DNA from: Acaryochloris sp. CCMEE 5410
GTDB taxonomy: Bacteria > Cyanobacteriota > Cyanobacteriia > Thermosynechococcales > Thermosynechococcaceae
Direction: 5' to 3'
Assembly (NCBI RefSeq): GCF_000238775.2
Contig: NZ_AFEJ02000001.1
Span: 1,550,001 to 1,614,000 of the forward strand
DNA: 64,000 nucleotides
Made by a program: the position numbers and the translations under genes. The notes beneath the pieces are model-generated. The model did no database searches. It was not told where the DNA came from and worked only from the letters and a program-made list of their open reading frames with translations. Shown here piece by piece: positions 1 through 8,435 of the stretch (its first letter is position 1; each line of letters starts with the position of its first letter).

Positions 1-1
1 G

Positions 2-283
2 CATCCTGATACAGCTCATGAGGTGTCTAACGAAGAGATACATGCTAATCATGTTGAAGCGTTTAATGCCTCCATGAGACGACGTAATGCAACCTTTCGA
101 CGCAAGACGAATACCTATGCAAAATCTAGGAAGAGCTTGCAGAGAACACTCGATGTATTTTGGTTGATTCACAACTTTACTCGGGTTCATTTCACCACAA
201 AAGTTGTTCCTGCTGTCAAGTTAGGAATACTCAAGACTCGGCTTTCATGGCCACAAATACTCACGATGAGATATGCTGTCTAA
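2..283 (+). mobile_element. IS1-like transposase, C-terminal part only (runs off left edge)
   Basis: The reading frame is open from base 2 to the stop at 281-283 and has no start inside the window other than an internal GTG at 23, so this is the 3' end of a longer gene. The translated segment has the pattern NHVEAFNASMRRRNATFRRK followed by TNTYAK and LDVFWLIHNFTRVHFTT. This resembles the C-terminal part of IS1-type DDE transposases common in cyanobacteria: the Glu in the HVEAFN motif is in the place of the catalytic Glu, followed by an Arg-rich helix. The catalytic Asp residues would lie outside the window. I could not find the matching terminal inverted repeat in bases 284-553. The family assignment is from motif memory and is moderate. 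Confidence 0.6.
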
Positions 284-553
284 TCCAGCAGCGAAAATAC
301 TTCTAGCATTCCCATCACTCGGAACCATTACCGAAGTCTCGTGTGTGAAGACTAATGATGACTTAGTCTTTAATCTTCTCAAGTTTGAGTAGAGAAAGTA
401 TTATTCTCCCATTTCCAAATCTTATAACCCAAGAGTTCAGAACATTCGGTATGATTCTGAGAACAGAGTAGAGCGGCTGAACCGAAATAAGCCAGCTATA
501 CTCCTAATATATAGATCTTTACGATTGTCGTTTATCATTCCACTTTTGAATTC

Positions 554-1225
554 ATGGTCTACGGAACATCCTCTGCTCGGGCTGAAATGAGTGAACTGCG
601 GCGTCTGCGGACGCTCTTGCCACCTGAACTGCAAAGCTGGGTCACCGTAGAAGCGACAACAGCCACCAACGCTTCCCTCATTACCTGCGAAGAGTTAGGT
701 CAAGATGAGGTGGAAATCCAAATTGATCTGCTTAAGTGGGAGCAATTTGCGAAAGATCAGCGCAATCTCCTGTTTTGGCACCAAGTCGCTCGGATTCAGA
801 ACGATACGATTCCCCGAGATGGCTGGGAAATGGCTGCTCTGGCTATTGGTTTAGGGGGGGCGGTCGGTGAGCTATGGGTCCAAGATGGGTTGCTGCTGAT
901 GTTGGCCTTAGCCCTATGTGGTGTATCAGGATGGCGACTGTATCAACGCAATAACTCCCAGAAGAGTGTTGATGATCTAACGGCTGCGGATCAAAAAGCG
1001 ATCGCCCTCGCGACTCGCTTTGGCTATACCCTCCCCAATGCCTATAAAAGTTTAGGTAGTGCCTTAAAAATCTTGATTGACCAATCTCCTAGCCGTCGCA
1101 ACCGCAAGCGCTATGAAACCCGCCTCCAGGCTTTAAAAGATAGTGCTGCAGAAGCAAAAGCGAGAAGCCAATCGATGCGTGCAGAGCAGCGGAATCGGAT
1201 GCCCGATATGAACTATCCTTCCTGA
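554..1225 (+). CDS. DUF3318 family protein
   Basis: This 223-residue protein matches the cyanobacterial DUF3318 family, which has no assigned function. Family-like stretches are SELRRLRTLLPPELQSWV near the N-terminus, LLFWHQVARIQNDTIPRDGW in the middle, a glycine-rich hydrophobic segment (about residues 95-125, AIGLGGAVGELWVQDG then LLLMLALALCGVSG) that could span or sit on a membrane, and ATRFGYTLPNAYKSLGSALK. The C-terminal 40 residues are basic and probably helical. The ATG at 554 is kept because family members have a short leader before the MSELRR segment; a downstream start at 587 is possible. Its 3' end overlaps the convergent exoribonuclease gene by 13 bases. Function is unknown. Confidence 0.85.
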   Translation: MVYGTSSARAEMSELRRLRTLLPPELQSWVTVEATTATNASLITCEELGQDEVEIQIDLLKWEQFAKDQRNLLFWHQVARIQNDTIPRDGWEMAALAIGLGGAVGELWVQDGLLLMLALALCGVSGWRLYQRNNSQKSVDDLTAADQKAIALATRFGYTLPNAYKSLGSALKILIDQSPSRRNRKRYETRLQALKDSAAEAKARSQSMRAEQRNRMPDMNYPS

Positions 1226-3255
1226 GCCGTGTCAGGCGAGGCTGTGAAACATTCTTGCAGCTGAATCCGATCCAAACGGGGATTCACAGACGCCACTTTG
1301 ACATCCAGCCGGTCCCCCAAAACAACCGGGTGATCCAGGCGCATCACAAGTTCTAGCCCTAAATCTTCTAGCAAAATTAGGGCTAGATTCTCGTGCTCAC
1401 GCAACCATCGCAGCACCATAGCCGGCCAGACCGTCTGACCATGTTGCCTTAAATACTCCAAACTCCAATAGCGATTGGTTTGTCGTTCTAAAAGGGTGGC
1501 TTCATAGGCGGCGGTAGTCACGCTGGGTATGAGGGTTGTTAAGTCAGTTTTACTAAAAGGCAATTCTTCGTCTCGAAGATGAGCTTTAATTTGAAAATGA
1601 GCGACTAAATCTGCATAGCGACGGATGGGGGACGTGACTTGGCAGTAACAATCCAGGCCCAAGCTGGCATGGCGAGCGGGACTAATGCTGACCTCACTGC
1701 GAGGCATACAGCTACGAATCGCGCAATAGCGAACAAATCCTGGTGCCAGCTGTAATAGCTCTTCTTCCGGCGGTAGTTCAGGCTGAGGCTGGTGGCGAAA
1801 GGGCAATGGTAAATCATTATCTTGACCATAACGGGCGGCCACTTCCCCCGTTAAGATCATCATTTCAGCGACTAGGTTACGGGCAGAAGAATCGTACAGA
1901 ACCTGAATGTCGACCTTCTCTCCCTCCACTTTGATGGAGGATTCCGGCATCTGAATGCTGATGGCGCCTTGGGATTTCCGCCAGGCTTGGCGTTGTTTGG
2001 CCCAGTGGGCCAAAGCTAATAGTTCCGACTCTGCCTCTACCCCAAGCTCCAGCATTTCATCCACATCGGCATAGGTCAGGCGATAGGTAGGCTGGACCTG
2101 GCTACAGCGAATCTCATAGGATTCAATCGCCCCTTCTGCGGTGAGGATGACGCCAAAACTGAGGGCACAACAGATTTGTCCCTGAACCAGACTCATGGGC
2201 CCCGTAGACAGTTCCGTTGGGAACATGGGAATCATGCCCGTGGGTAAGTAAACCGTTGTCCCTCGGCGTTGAGCTTCTTGGTCTAATTCATCGCCTAGGG
2301 TGATCCAGCGACTGGGGTCAGCAATATGGACCCAGACCCGCTGTTTGCCGCCTGGTAGAAACTCTAAGCTGAGGCCGTCATCGATCTCGGATGTGCTTTC
2401 ATCATCAATGGTATAGACTTTCAAACTGGTCAAGTCGTGACGTTCAGCATGTAAGTCTGGTGGGGGCATTTTCAGCAATTGATCAACGGCAGCGAGAACA
2501 GACGACGAAAATTGAACGGGAGTTTTGCTGCGATACAGATGTAAATTTTGGTGAGGCTCCCAGACCTTCACATCGACTAACAACTGAAACGCCGCATCTG
2601 GCGAGGTGCCTCGCTTCAAGGTCGACAATACTTCAGTGGCTGTTGAACGAGTGGTGGCCTCATCTCCTAAAGCAGCAAATTTTTCCAACGCTTGGAGATA
2701 GGTGCGATCGCATCCTTGCCACTCTACGGTATCACCCGCAATTACTTGCTCTAGTTTTTGATAAAAAGCTTGTTGTTCTTGCTGACGCTTAGCTTGCTGC
2801 TCAAGCTGATGCTGAAGTTCTGCAACTTGGCTAGCAGAACGGGGTTCAAAGCGATCCCCTTTCTGCTTAAAGTAAATGCGGTCATCGCTTAATAGGCAGT
2901 GAGAGGCATAGCAAAGAGGCGGGCTTTGGTCCGAAAACAATAGCTGGGCCAAGTCGGCAGGAGCAACTGACTGGGAGTCTTCCAGCAGAATTTCCCAAGC
3001 GACTTCTAGGCTGCTTGGATCAATGTAGGACTCAGCCTCTAACTGAAATTCAGCAATCTCAGAGGGCGTATAGGTTTTCCCCGAAACCACAAAGGTGAAT
3101 TGTCGAGGATGAAGCGTGTGGGTTTGTCCCGTTTGATCAACAACAACCCAGTTCTTCTTACCTTCAGGCCGATCTAATACGCCCAATTGAAAGGGACGCT
3201 GCCCTTCGGCACAATCGCCCCGTCTTTTGAATTCAATTAATGTTCCTTTCTCCAC
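1213..3255 (-). CDS. RNase II/RNase R family 3'-5' exoribonuclease
   Basis: The 680-residue protein has an N-terminal cyanobacteria-specific region, then the RNB catalytic domain, and an S1-like OB fold at the C-terminus (residues about 610-665). The RNB active site is visible as TIDDESTSEIDDGLSLE (about residues 280-296), with the clustered Asp residues that bind metal and cleave RNA processively from the 3' end. Later RNB signatures include SPIRRYADLVAHFQIKAHL. Length fits the short cyanobacterial and chloroplast RNB enzymes rather than E. coli RNase R (about 810). It lies directly downstream of rpsR and rpmG on the same strand, a gene order often seen in cyanobacteria, so it is probably co-transcribed and serves mRNA or rRNA turnover. 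The choice between RNase II and R type cannot be made from sequence alone. Confidence 0.93.
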   Translation of the reverse strand: MEKGTLIEFKRRGDCAEGQRPFQLGVLDRPEGKKNWVVVDQTGQTHTLHPRQFTFVVSGKTYTPSEIAEFQLEAESYIDPSSLEVAWEILLEDSQSVAPADLAQLLFSDQSPPLCYASHCLLSDDRIYFKQKGDRFEPRSASQVAELQHQLEQQAKRQQEQQAFYQKLEQVIAGDTVEWQGCDRTYLQALEKFAALGDEATTRSTATEVLSTLKRGTSPDAAFQLLVDVKVWEPHQNLHLYRSKTPVQFSSSVLAAVDQLLKMPPPDLHAERHDLTSLKVYTIDDESTSEIDDGLSLEFLPGGKQRVWVHIADPSRWITLGDELDQEAQRRGTTVYLPTGMIPMFPTELSTGPMSLVQGQICCALSFGVILTAEGAIESYEIRCSQVQPTYRLTYADVDEMLELGVEAESELLALAHWAKQRQAWRKSQGAISIQMPESSIKVEGEKVDIQVLYDSSARNLVAEMMILTGEVAARYGQDNDLPLPFRHQPQPELPPEEELLQLAPGFVRYCAIRSCMPRSEVSISPARHASLGLDCYCQVTSPIRRYADLVAHFQIKAHLRDEELPFSKTDLTTLIPSVTTAAYEATLLERQTNRYWSLEYLRQHGQTVWPAMVLRWLREHENLALILLEDLGLELVMRLDHPVVLGDRLDVKVASVNPRLDRIQLQECFTASPDTAQEG

Positions 3256-3340
3256 TTAATTGGCTCATCCAATTTCAGTAGTTATGGCAAGTACGAACTA
3301 GCCCGTAGCAGGGGTAGTTCTATCAGTCGATACCTACCCT

Positions 3341-3556
3341 CTAACCTTCGCGGTTGATGAAAGGAAGGAGTGCCAAGACTCGAGCCTGCTTGATGGCTCG
3401 GGTCAAATCACGCTGCTGACGAGCGGTGAGGCCAGTAATCCGTCTAGGCAAGATCTTGCCGCGCTCAGTGATAAAACGACGGAGGAGATCAACATCCTTG
3501 TAATCAATCGGATCACCTGGCTTGATCGGAGAAACACGGCGGCGATAGTAAGGCAT
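3341..3556 (-). CDS. rpsR: 30S ribosomal protein S18
   Basis: The 71-residue basic protein begins [11 protein letters not shown] and contains the S18 signature region [19 protein letters not shown] followed by [32 protein letters not shown]18 binds the platform of the small subunit together with S6. Length is typical for cyanobacteria and plastids. It is 33 bases downstream of rpmG (L33) and about 85 bases upstream of the RNB exoribonuclease on the same strand, which supports a three-gene operon. Confidence 0.98.
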   Translation of the reverse strand: MPYYRRRVSPIKPGDPIDYKDVDLLRRFITERGKILPRRITGLTARQQRDLTRAIKQARVLALLPFINREG

Positions 3557-3589
3557 AAGGTCTTGAATAAACGTCTAATAGGTGGACAA

Positions 3590-3778
3590 CTACTTGATTT
3601 CTTTATGGTTTGTATGCTTATTGCAATGGGTGCAGAACTTTTTCAGTTCCAGACGAGACGTGGTATTACGTCTATTTTTCGTGGTTGTGTACCGGGATAC
3701 CCCTGGCGATCGCTTATTGGAGTTGGACCGACATTCGGTACATTCCAATGTGACGATGATCCGAACACCTTTTGCCAT
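3590..3778 (-). CDS. rpmG: 50S ribosomal protein L33
   Basis: The 62-residue protein starts [16 protein letters not shown] and ends with [15 protein letters not shown], the L33 pattern with two CxxC pairs (ECTEC and FCTHC) that can hold a structural zinc. The segment [20 protein letters not shown] is characteristic. It is a component of the large ribosomal subunit near the E site. It is the first gene of the apparent rpmG-rpsR-RNB operon; its promoter should lie in 3779-3870. The positive-strand reading frames over this gene are shadows. Confidence 0.97.
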   Translation of the reverse strand: MAKGVRIIVTLECTECRSNSNKRSPGVSRYTTTKNRRNTTSRLELKKFCTHCNKHTNHKEIK

Positions 3779-3879
3779 GTGTTTTTACCGCATCAAAATT
3801 TCTAATTGGACACAAACGATAATTATCTCATGATTAGTCAAAAATCAGCTACTTTTTTTAACGATGAACTGAGGTCAAG

Positions 3880-5241
3880 TTACGATTTACCTCTTTCATC
3901 GGCTTGGGCAGACCGCCAAGACAAACATTCATAGACCTTGACCAGATCTTCAGCTTGTCCGACATTCCCTGGGAACAAGACGACTGGTAGCTGAGAAAAC
4001 CTATGGCCTGGTGCCGCTTGCACAATACAACATCCCGGTAGGATTTGGCCCAATAGTCGCACAGATGAGAGGTTGAGCCCTCGTGCCAAGATGGTATTCG
4101 AGGTCATTCCCCCCTTACTGACTAAGTACCCCAGACGAGTAGGTAGCTGTTGGACAATATTTGCCAACAGATCAGACACCAAACTGTTAAAGTACAGCCG
4201 CTCCGACAAGTCCGTAAAACTGAGAGGCGGCCGACTCGTATAAATGACCGGGGTATTGTGTCGGTGAAATATGGTATCCGCCTGTGCCAGAACTTGGCCT
4301 CTGATTTGGCTACTCTCAACTTCCCTATTTTGGAGAGGTTTTAGATCAATTTCGATGCCCTCAACTTGAGGCAAAGCCAGTAAATTCTTAAGCTGAACCG
4401 TCGTTTTCTGGACATAAGAGCCAACTATAAACACACCTGGATGCGAGCTTTGCACCGTTTCCCCCATTGCCACCGCCGGAATGGGCTGTGGGGGCAAATC
4501 TCCAAAGGCGCTCAGCAAACTCGCCGCACTGCGAAATAAGAAGTGTTTTCCCTGAGTAGAAGCCGACAAGGTGAGTTTGGCAAAACGATCCAGATCGGCT
4601 TGTTCAACTGCATCAACCACTACATATTGATTGTCTTGTAAGCTGAGTAACCACTGTAAATCCTGGGAAGTGGATGCAGAAAAATGTAGAACTTGTGAGG
4701 CAGGAATTCGCCCTTCTGTTTTCTCAGCTATGTAGTCTGGGAGAAAACTATGCCGATAACCAAAAACGGGATCCTGGGCAAATTCAGTCTCATGCACAGG
4801 GACAAGCTGATTTTGAGTTTGGATGTAGTGAATACCGTTTTGGGTCATTCTGCCGCCTTCCAGGAACGCCGGAACCAGAAACTGAGCATCAAAAGGTCCC
4901 AGCTCTTCCGTGATCACATCTGTTTCTAAAGGATAATGGCCCCGTAAGGTGGAATCTGAGCGACTGACAATCAAATAGGGTTGGAGGCAGGCTTTGGTCT
5001 TGATTGACTGAGCTTTTGCCATTGCCATCTTCAAGTTGCGGCATACTTCCCGTGTCACTTGAGCTGCATCTGCAGCTGATCTGCCACGGGTATTAGTCAG
5101 AATAAATAGAAGCGGCGATGAGTCTAATAGTCCCTGGTAGAGGGTTCCCACATCCCATTGCAACAACAATAAGCAACTATGAACGGTTTGCGATCCGGTT
5201 GGATCATCATCCAACACCACAATTTTGGGTGAGTCAGCCAT
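3880..5241 (-). CDS. four-carbon acid sugar kinase family protein (former DUF1537)
   Basis: This 453-residue protein shows the two-domain organisation of the OtnK/DtnK kinase family. The N-terminal sugar-binding domain starts IVVLDDDPTGSQTVHSCLL; the DDDPTG motif is the family hallmark. The C-terminal nucleotide-binding domain contains LGYLVSKGGMTSNTILARGL and a final P-G-N-V-G-Q segment. Characterised members phosphorylate four-carbon acid sugars such as threonate or erythronate for catabolism. The substrate here is not predictable, because the usual neighbours (dehydrogenase, aldolase, isomerase) are missing. The start ATG at 5241 shares one base with the TGA of the upstream PNPOx-like gene (TGATG), so the two are translationally coupled. 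Confidence 0.88.
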   Translation of the reverse strand: MADSPKIVVLDDDPTGSQTVHSCLLLLQWDVGTLYQGLLDSSPLLFILTNTRGRSAADAAQVTREVCRNLKMAMAKAQSIKTKACLQPYLIVSRSDSTLRGHYPLETDVITEELGPFDAQFLVPAFLEGGRMTQNGIHYIQTQNQLVPVHETEFAQDPVFGYRHSFLPDYIAEKTEGRIPASQVLHFSASTSQDLQWLLSLQDNQYVVVDAVEQADLDRFAKLTLSASTQGKHFLFRSAASLLSAFGDLPPQPIPAVAMGETVQSSHPGVFIVGSYVQKTTVQLKNLLALPQVEGIEIDLKPLQNREVESSQIRGQVLAQADTIFHRHNTPVIYTSRPPLSFTDLSERLYFNSLVSDLLANIVQQLPTRLGYLVSKGGMTSNTILARGLNLSSVRLLGQILPGCCIVQAAPGHRFSQLPVVLFPGNVGQAEDLVKVYECLSWRSAQADERGKS

Positions 5242-5789
5242 CAGCCCTCTGCCATCAATCCGGTTGGATAGCCATCAATGCTGACTTGATTCTTCTGGGC
5301 TTGATAGTCTCGCAGACCCTCCTCCCCTTTTTGGGTTGCCCATTGAATCAGCCGATCTCGATCGCCTTGGTAGTCGTAGAGAGGAACACCAAACCCACAA
5401 GATGTTTGTACAGATTCAATATGCAGCGCGACAATCTGTCGTGCTCCCGGCAGGGCATCGAAGGGTTTGAACCAGTCGGGCCAGGTGCGATCCCAGGGGC
5501 GAATCACCTCTCCTTGCCCGTACAATCGCAGAATTAATGGATCCCCTGCAAAGCTACAGAACATAATGGTTAACCGTCCGTTCTCAGCCACATGGGCACT
5601 CGTTTCATTGCCACTGCCTGTCAAGTCTAGATAAGCAACTTCATTGTTACCCAGACATCTGAAGGTATTCATGCCCTTAGGAGACAAATTGACACGGCCC
5701 TGATGCGGAGCCGATGCCGTAAAAAATATTTGTTGCTTTTGAATGAAGGCTTGTAACGCTGGGGTTAGCTCAGAATAAAATTTAGCCAT
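5241..5789 (-). CDS. pyridoxamine 5'-phosphate oxidase family protein
   Basis: This 182-residue protein has the split-barrel FMN-binding fold signature of PNPOx-like proteins: an N-terminal FFTASAPHQGRVNLSPKG strand-turn, EVAYLDLTGSGNETSAHVAE where FMN phosphate contacts are expected, and RLTIMFCSFAGDPLILRLYG. Such cyanobacterial proteins are poorly characterised flavin- or haem-binding reductases and are not proven PdxH enzymes. The C-terminal CGFGVPLYDYQGDRD motif is shared by this subgroup. The stop overlaps the start of the downstream sugar kinase gene, so a two-gene operon is likely; no functional link between the two families is known to me. Confidence 0.82.
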   Translation of the reverse strand: MAKFYSELTPALQAFIQKQQIFFTASAPHQGRVNLSPKGMNTFRCLGNNEVAYLDLTGSGNETSAHVAENGRLTIMFCSFAGDPLILRLYGQGEVIRPWDRTWPDWFKPFDALPGARQIVALHIESVQTSCGFGVPLYDYQGDRDRLIQWATQKGEEGLRDYQAQKNQVSIDGYPTGLMAEG

Positions 5790-6046
5790 GACACAGTTGA
5801 GGGCAACCTCGAAGATTCCTGAACAAAAATAGCCACATCAAATATAAAAAAAATCTAAAAATCAAGCGATATAGGTAAAGTTAAACGGCAATACGCTCTA
5901 TTTGAAGCAGGGCATAGCTTAGATAGCTCAGAATCAGCTATTTCCTGGGTACCAATCTGATTAACTGTCCCAAATGGACTTGTGCAAATTTCCTATGTTC
6001 TCGATAATATTAGCTGGAAAGTATAAATGCTTAGAGAAACAATATT

Positions 6047-6541
6047 ATGCTCCGACTCAAATCCGCCTTAATCATAGGACTTTTAAGTGCCCTTTCTCTG
6101 ACTGCCTGTAGCGAAGCAGGTGATGCGGTTAAGGATACAGCTGACAAGGCCAAAGAAACCGCCGCTGAAACCACCGAGAAGGTAACCGATACTGCAACTG
6201 AAACTGCAGAAAAAGCTAAAGATACTGTTTCAGATACCGTTAACAAAGGTGCAGACCTCGTTGCCCTCAAAGATAACGTCTCCACCATGAAGGATGGCGT
6301 TACCTCAACCCTAGATGCTGCAAAATCTGGAGATTTTGACACTGCAAAAACAGAATTTGCCAAAGTACAGGACGCTTGGCCTGCACTCAAGGACAGCATC
6401 AAACCTGACTCTGCTCAATCCATTCAAGATGGTATTGAGGCTGTCAAGACCAACCTAGGTGAAGGCGAGCCCAACAAAGACAAAATCGTTAGCGCTCTCC
6501 AAAACCTGCTGACATCTGTCAAAGACATCAAGCTAGGCTAG
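6047..6541 (+). CDS. putative lipoprotein with LEA-like repeat region
   Basis: The 164-residue product begins with a short basic leader, a hydrophobic stretch and the lipobox LTAC (cysteine at residue 21), so it should be lipidated and membrane-anchored. Residues about 24-68 form a low-complexity Ala/Thr/Lys/Glu/Asp region built of repeats like KDTADKAKETAAETTEK, resembling amphipathic LEA-type or apolipoprotein-type 11-mer helices. The C-terminal part, DTAKTEFAKVQDAWPALKDS, looks like a helical bundle. No catalytic motif is seen. Function is unknown; an envelope-associated stress or spacer protein is a guess. A hairpin plus T-rich stretch follows the stop. Confidence 0.8.
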   Translation: MLRLKSALIIGLLSALSLTACSEAGDAVKDTADKAKETAAETTEKVTDTATETAEKAKDTVSDTVNKGADLVALKDNVSTMKDGVTSTLDAAKSGDFDTAKTEFAKVQDAWPALKDSIKPDSAQSIQDGIEAVKTNLGEGEPNKDKIVSALQNLLTSVKDIKLG

Positions 6542-6573
6542 AGTTCCATATTTCTAAACTTGTAATCAATGGT

Positions 6574-6610
6574 AAGGGCTAGAAAATGTAACTATTCTCT
6601 AGCCTTTCTT
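6574..6610 (+). terminator. probable rho-independent terminator after the lipoprotein gene
   Basis: AAGGGCTAGA (6574-6583) pairs with TCTAGCCTT (6598-6606) with one bulged G, followed by TTCTTATCTCTTCTT. It lies 33 bases after the lipoprotein stop. The T tract is interrupted, so strength is uncertain. Confidence 0.5.
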
Positions 6611-6668
6611 ATCTCTTCTTCAGGGGCCATGCTAGTCTGCAGCCAGATGGGCAGTCCAAGCTTCCAAG

Positions 6669-7271
6669 CTATTCAAAATCAGGACTAACTTGAAAGGCTG
6701 GATCGAGCAATCGGACTTCATAGGCTTCATCTGGAGCAATGGTCCACAAGGTATCGGCAAAGGTAACGGATTGACCTGGCCCAATGGTGCTGGGTTTGGG
6801 TTGAGCGCTGCCGGTTTGCAACAGATTTCCCCGTCTATCTAGAATTTCGTAGTTGACTGCAATGACGGTCACTAGCTGATCATTTTCATTGGTGAGAATT
6901 CCAGACAGATGAGATGAGCCGTTGAGCTGAATGATGTAGTCCAAGTCAATATCTTCGACCTTAAGATTACGAAGTATCTTCTGCAGCTTTACTTCTCGAT
7001 CGTCACGGGCAGCATATTTGGGTTGAACGGTCGATTTTGGTCTAGCACGCTCCGCTGATTGTTTGAGATTGATTAACTGCTGCCAATAGGACTGAAATTG
7101 CTGGTTTTGCGCCGCTGTCTCACCAATAATGACAATATCCTGTTCAGCCTGAGCAATAGTGGGTAATGCGAGGGGCAGCATCGCTAGCAAGCTCAACAGA
7201 GCTTTCAGCAGTGGAGTTGGAGAATTGCGGTTCATCATTTCGCTCTTAGCCTTTTTATCGCGTGTATTCAA
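6669..7271 (-). CDS. secreted protein of unknown function, FxLYD-like C-terminal domain
   Basis: The 200-residue protein has a Sec signal peptide: a basic start, then a hydrophobic core ALLSLLAMLPLALPTIAQA, cleaved probably before EQD. An internal ATG (MNRNSPTPLL, about residue 13) may be the true start because the first 11 residues are very polar. The mature part has a helical segment (residues about 45-80) and a C-terminal beta-rich domain (about 95-190) with HLSGILTNENDQLVTVIAVNYEILDRRG and a turn before GPGQSVTFADTLW. This arrangement is like FxLYD or DUF3426 domains that model how much a residue chain is modified by context. No enzyme motif is visible and the role is unknown. Confidence 0.65.
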   Translation of the reverse strand: MNTRDKKAKSEMMNRNSPTPLLKALLSLLAMLPLALPTIAQAEQDIVIIGETAAQNQQFQSYWQQLINLKQSAERARPKSTVQPKYAARDDREVKLQKILRNLKVEDIDLDYIIQLNGSSHLSGILTNENDQLVTVIAVNYEILDRRGNLLQTGSAQPKPSTIGPGQSVTFADTLWTIAPDEAYEVRLLDPAFQVSPDFE

Positions 7272-7436
7272 GTCCCCTTTTCAACCCTAACGAACGGAAA
7301 CTGGAATGCGTGTGATCAGTCATAAATCTTGCAATGCAGGGTTTGAATTTCGCCAATTCTTAAAACAGTCCACAGACCCGATGTGGTGAGATTTTTTAGA
7401 TTATTATCACCCCATCTGCTTCATGAGGATGAATGA

Positions 7437-8435
7437 ATGGTCAATGCCTATGCGGCCTTTGAACAGGGGGGAGTCCTTCAGCCCTTTGAGTATGATCCTG
7501 GACCGTTAGGTCGCCAACAGGTGGATATCCAAGTTGAGTATTGTGGTATCTGCCACAGCGACCTCAGCATGATTAAAAACGAATGGGGGATGACCCAGTA
7601 TCCCTTTGTGCCTGGCCATGAAATTGTCGGTATTGTGGCTGAGGTCGGCTCTGAGGTGACGCCCCTGCGGGTGGGCCAGCGCGTCGGATTGGGGTGGTAT
7701 TCGTCTTCCTGTATGCATTGTGAATGGTGTATGGGAGGCGATCACCATCTTTGTCTATCTGCTGAAGGCACTATTGTGGGCCGACCCGGTGGATTTGCTG
7801 ATCAGGTTCGGGCCGATCAGAGCTGGGTGGTGCCCATTCCAGAGTCCATTGATTCGGCGGTTGCAGGTCCCCTCTTCTGTGCCGGAATTACGGTATTTCA
7901 GCCGATCATTCAATGTGGCGTCCAGCCCACGGATCGAGTGGCAGTGATTGGTATTGGTGGACTCGGCCATTTAGCCCTACAGTTTCTCAATGCCTGGGGA
8001 TGTGAAGTGACGGCGTTATCCACTCAACCTGACAAGGAAGCCGAAGCCCGCAGATTAGGCGCTCACCATTTTGTCAATACTCGCGATCCAGCAGCATTGC
8101 AGGCAATCGCAAATTCCTTCGATTACATCATTTCCACTGTAAATGTGTCTTTAGAGTGGTCCATCTATCTCAATGCGCTTCGGCCTAAAGGTCGACTGCA
8201 TTTGGTTGGGGTGGCCCCTGATCTTTCTTTACCTGTCTTTCCCTTATTAGGGGGGCAGCGATCCATCTCAGGCAGTCCTGTAGGGAGTCCAGCCACAATC
8301 ACTAAAATGCTGAACTTTGTAGCTCGCCATGGGCTTGCACCTCAGACTGAGGTTTTTCCTCTCGCTCAAGTCAATGAAGCGTTAGAGAAGTTACGCAGTC
8401 AGCACCCTCCCTATCGTTTGGCCCTGAAATGCTAA
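7437..8435 (+). CDS. zinc-dependent alcohol dehydrogenase (Ahr/YjgB-like)
   Basis: The 332-residue medium-chain dehydrogenase has catalytic zinc ligands in YCGICHSDL (Cys) and VPGHEIVG (His), with a third Cys in AGPLFCAGIT. Structural zinc cysteines are in SSCMHCEWCMGGDHHLC. The Rossmann fold is marked by VAVIGIGGLGHLALQFLNAWG. It should interconvert aldehydes and alcohols with NAD(P)H. Sequence flavour is close to the E. coli Ahr/YjgB group of broad aldehyde reductases, which in cyanobacteria can reduce fatty aldehydes, but substrate and cofactor are inferred only. Its 3' end overlaps the start of the RmlD-like gene by seven bases, so the pair is probably co-transcribed. Confidence 0.88.
   Translation: MVNAYAAFEQGGVLQPFEYDPGPLGRQQVDIQVEYCGICHSDLSMIKNEWGMTQYPFVPGHEIVGIVAEVGSEVTPLRVGQRVGLGWYSSSCMHCEWCMGGDHHLCLSAEGTIVGRPGGFADQVRADQSWVVPIPESIDSAVAGPLFCAGITVFQPIIQCGVQPTDRVAVIGIGGLGHLALQFLNAWGCEVTALSTQPDKEAEARRLGAHHFVNTRDPAALQAIANSFDYIISTVNVSLEWSIYLNALRPKGRLHLVGVAPDLSLPVFPLLGGQRSISGSPVGSPATITKMLNFVARHGLAPQTEVFPLAQVNEALEKLRSQHPPYRLALKC

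Noticed and set aside
2-283. Complete transposase gene starting at GTG 23
   Set aside because: The frame is open upstream of base 23 to the window edge and the protein pattern starts before that codon, so it is a truncated view, not a complete gene.
437-634. 65-codon minus-strand frame beside the DUF3318 gene
   Set aside because: Overlaps the 5' end of a well-supported gene in the opposite direction and has no motif.
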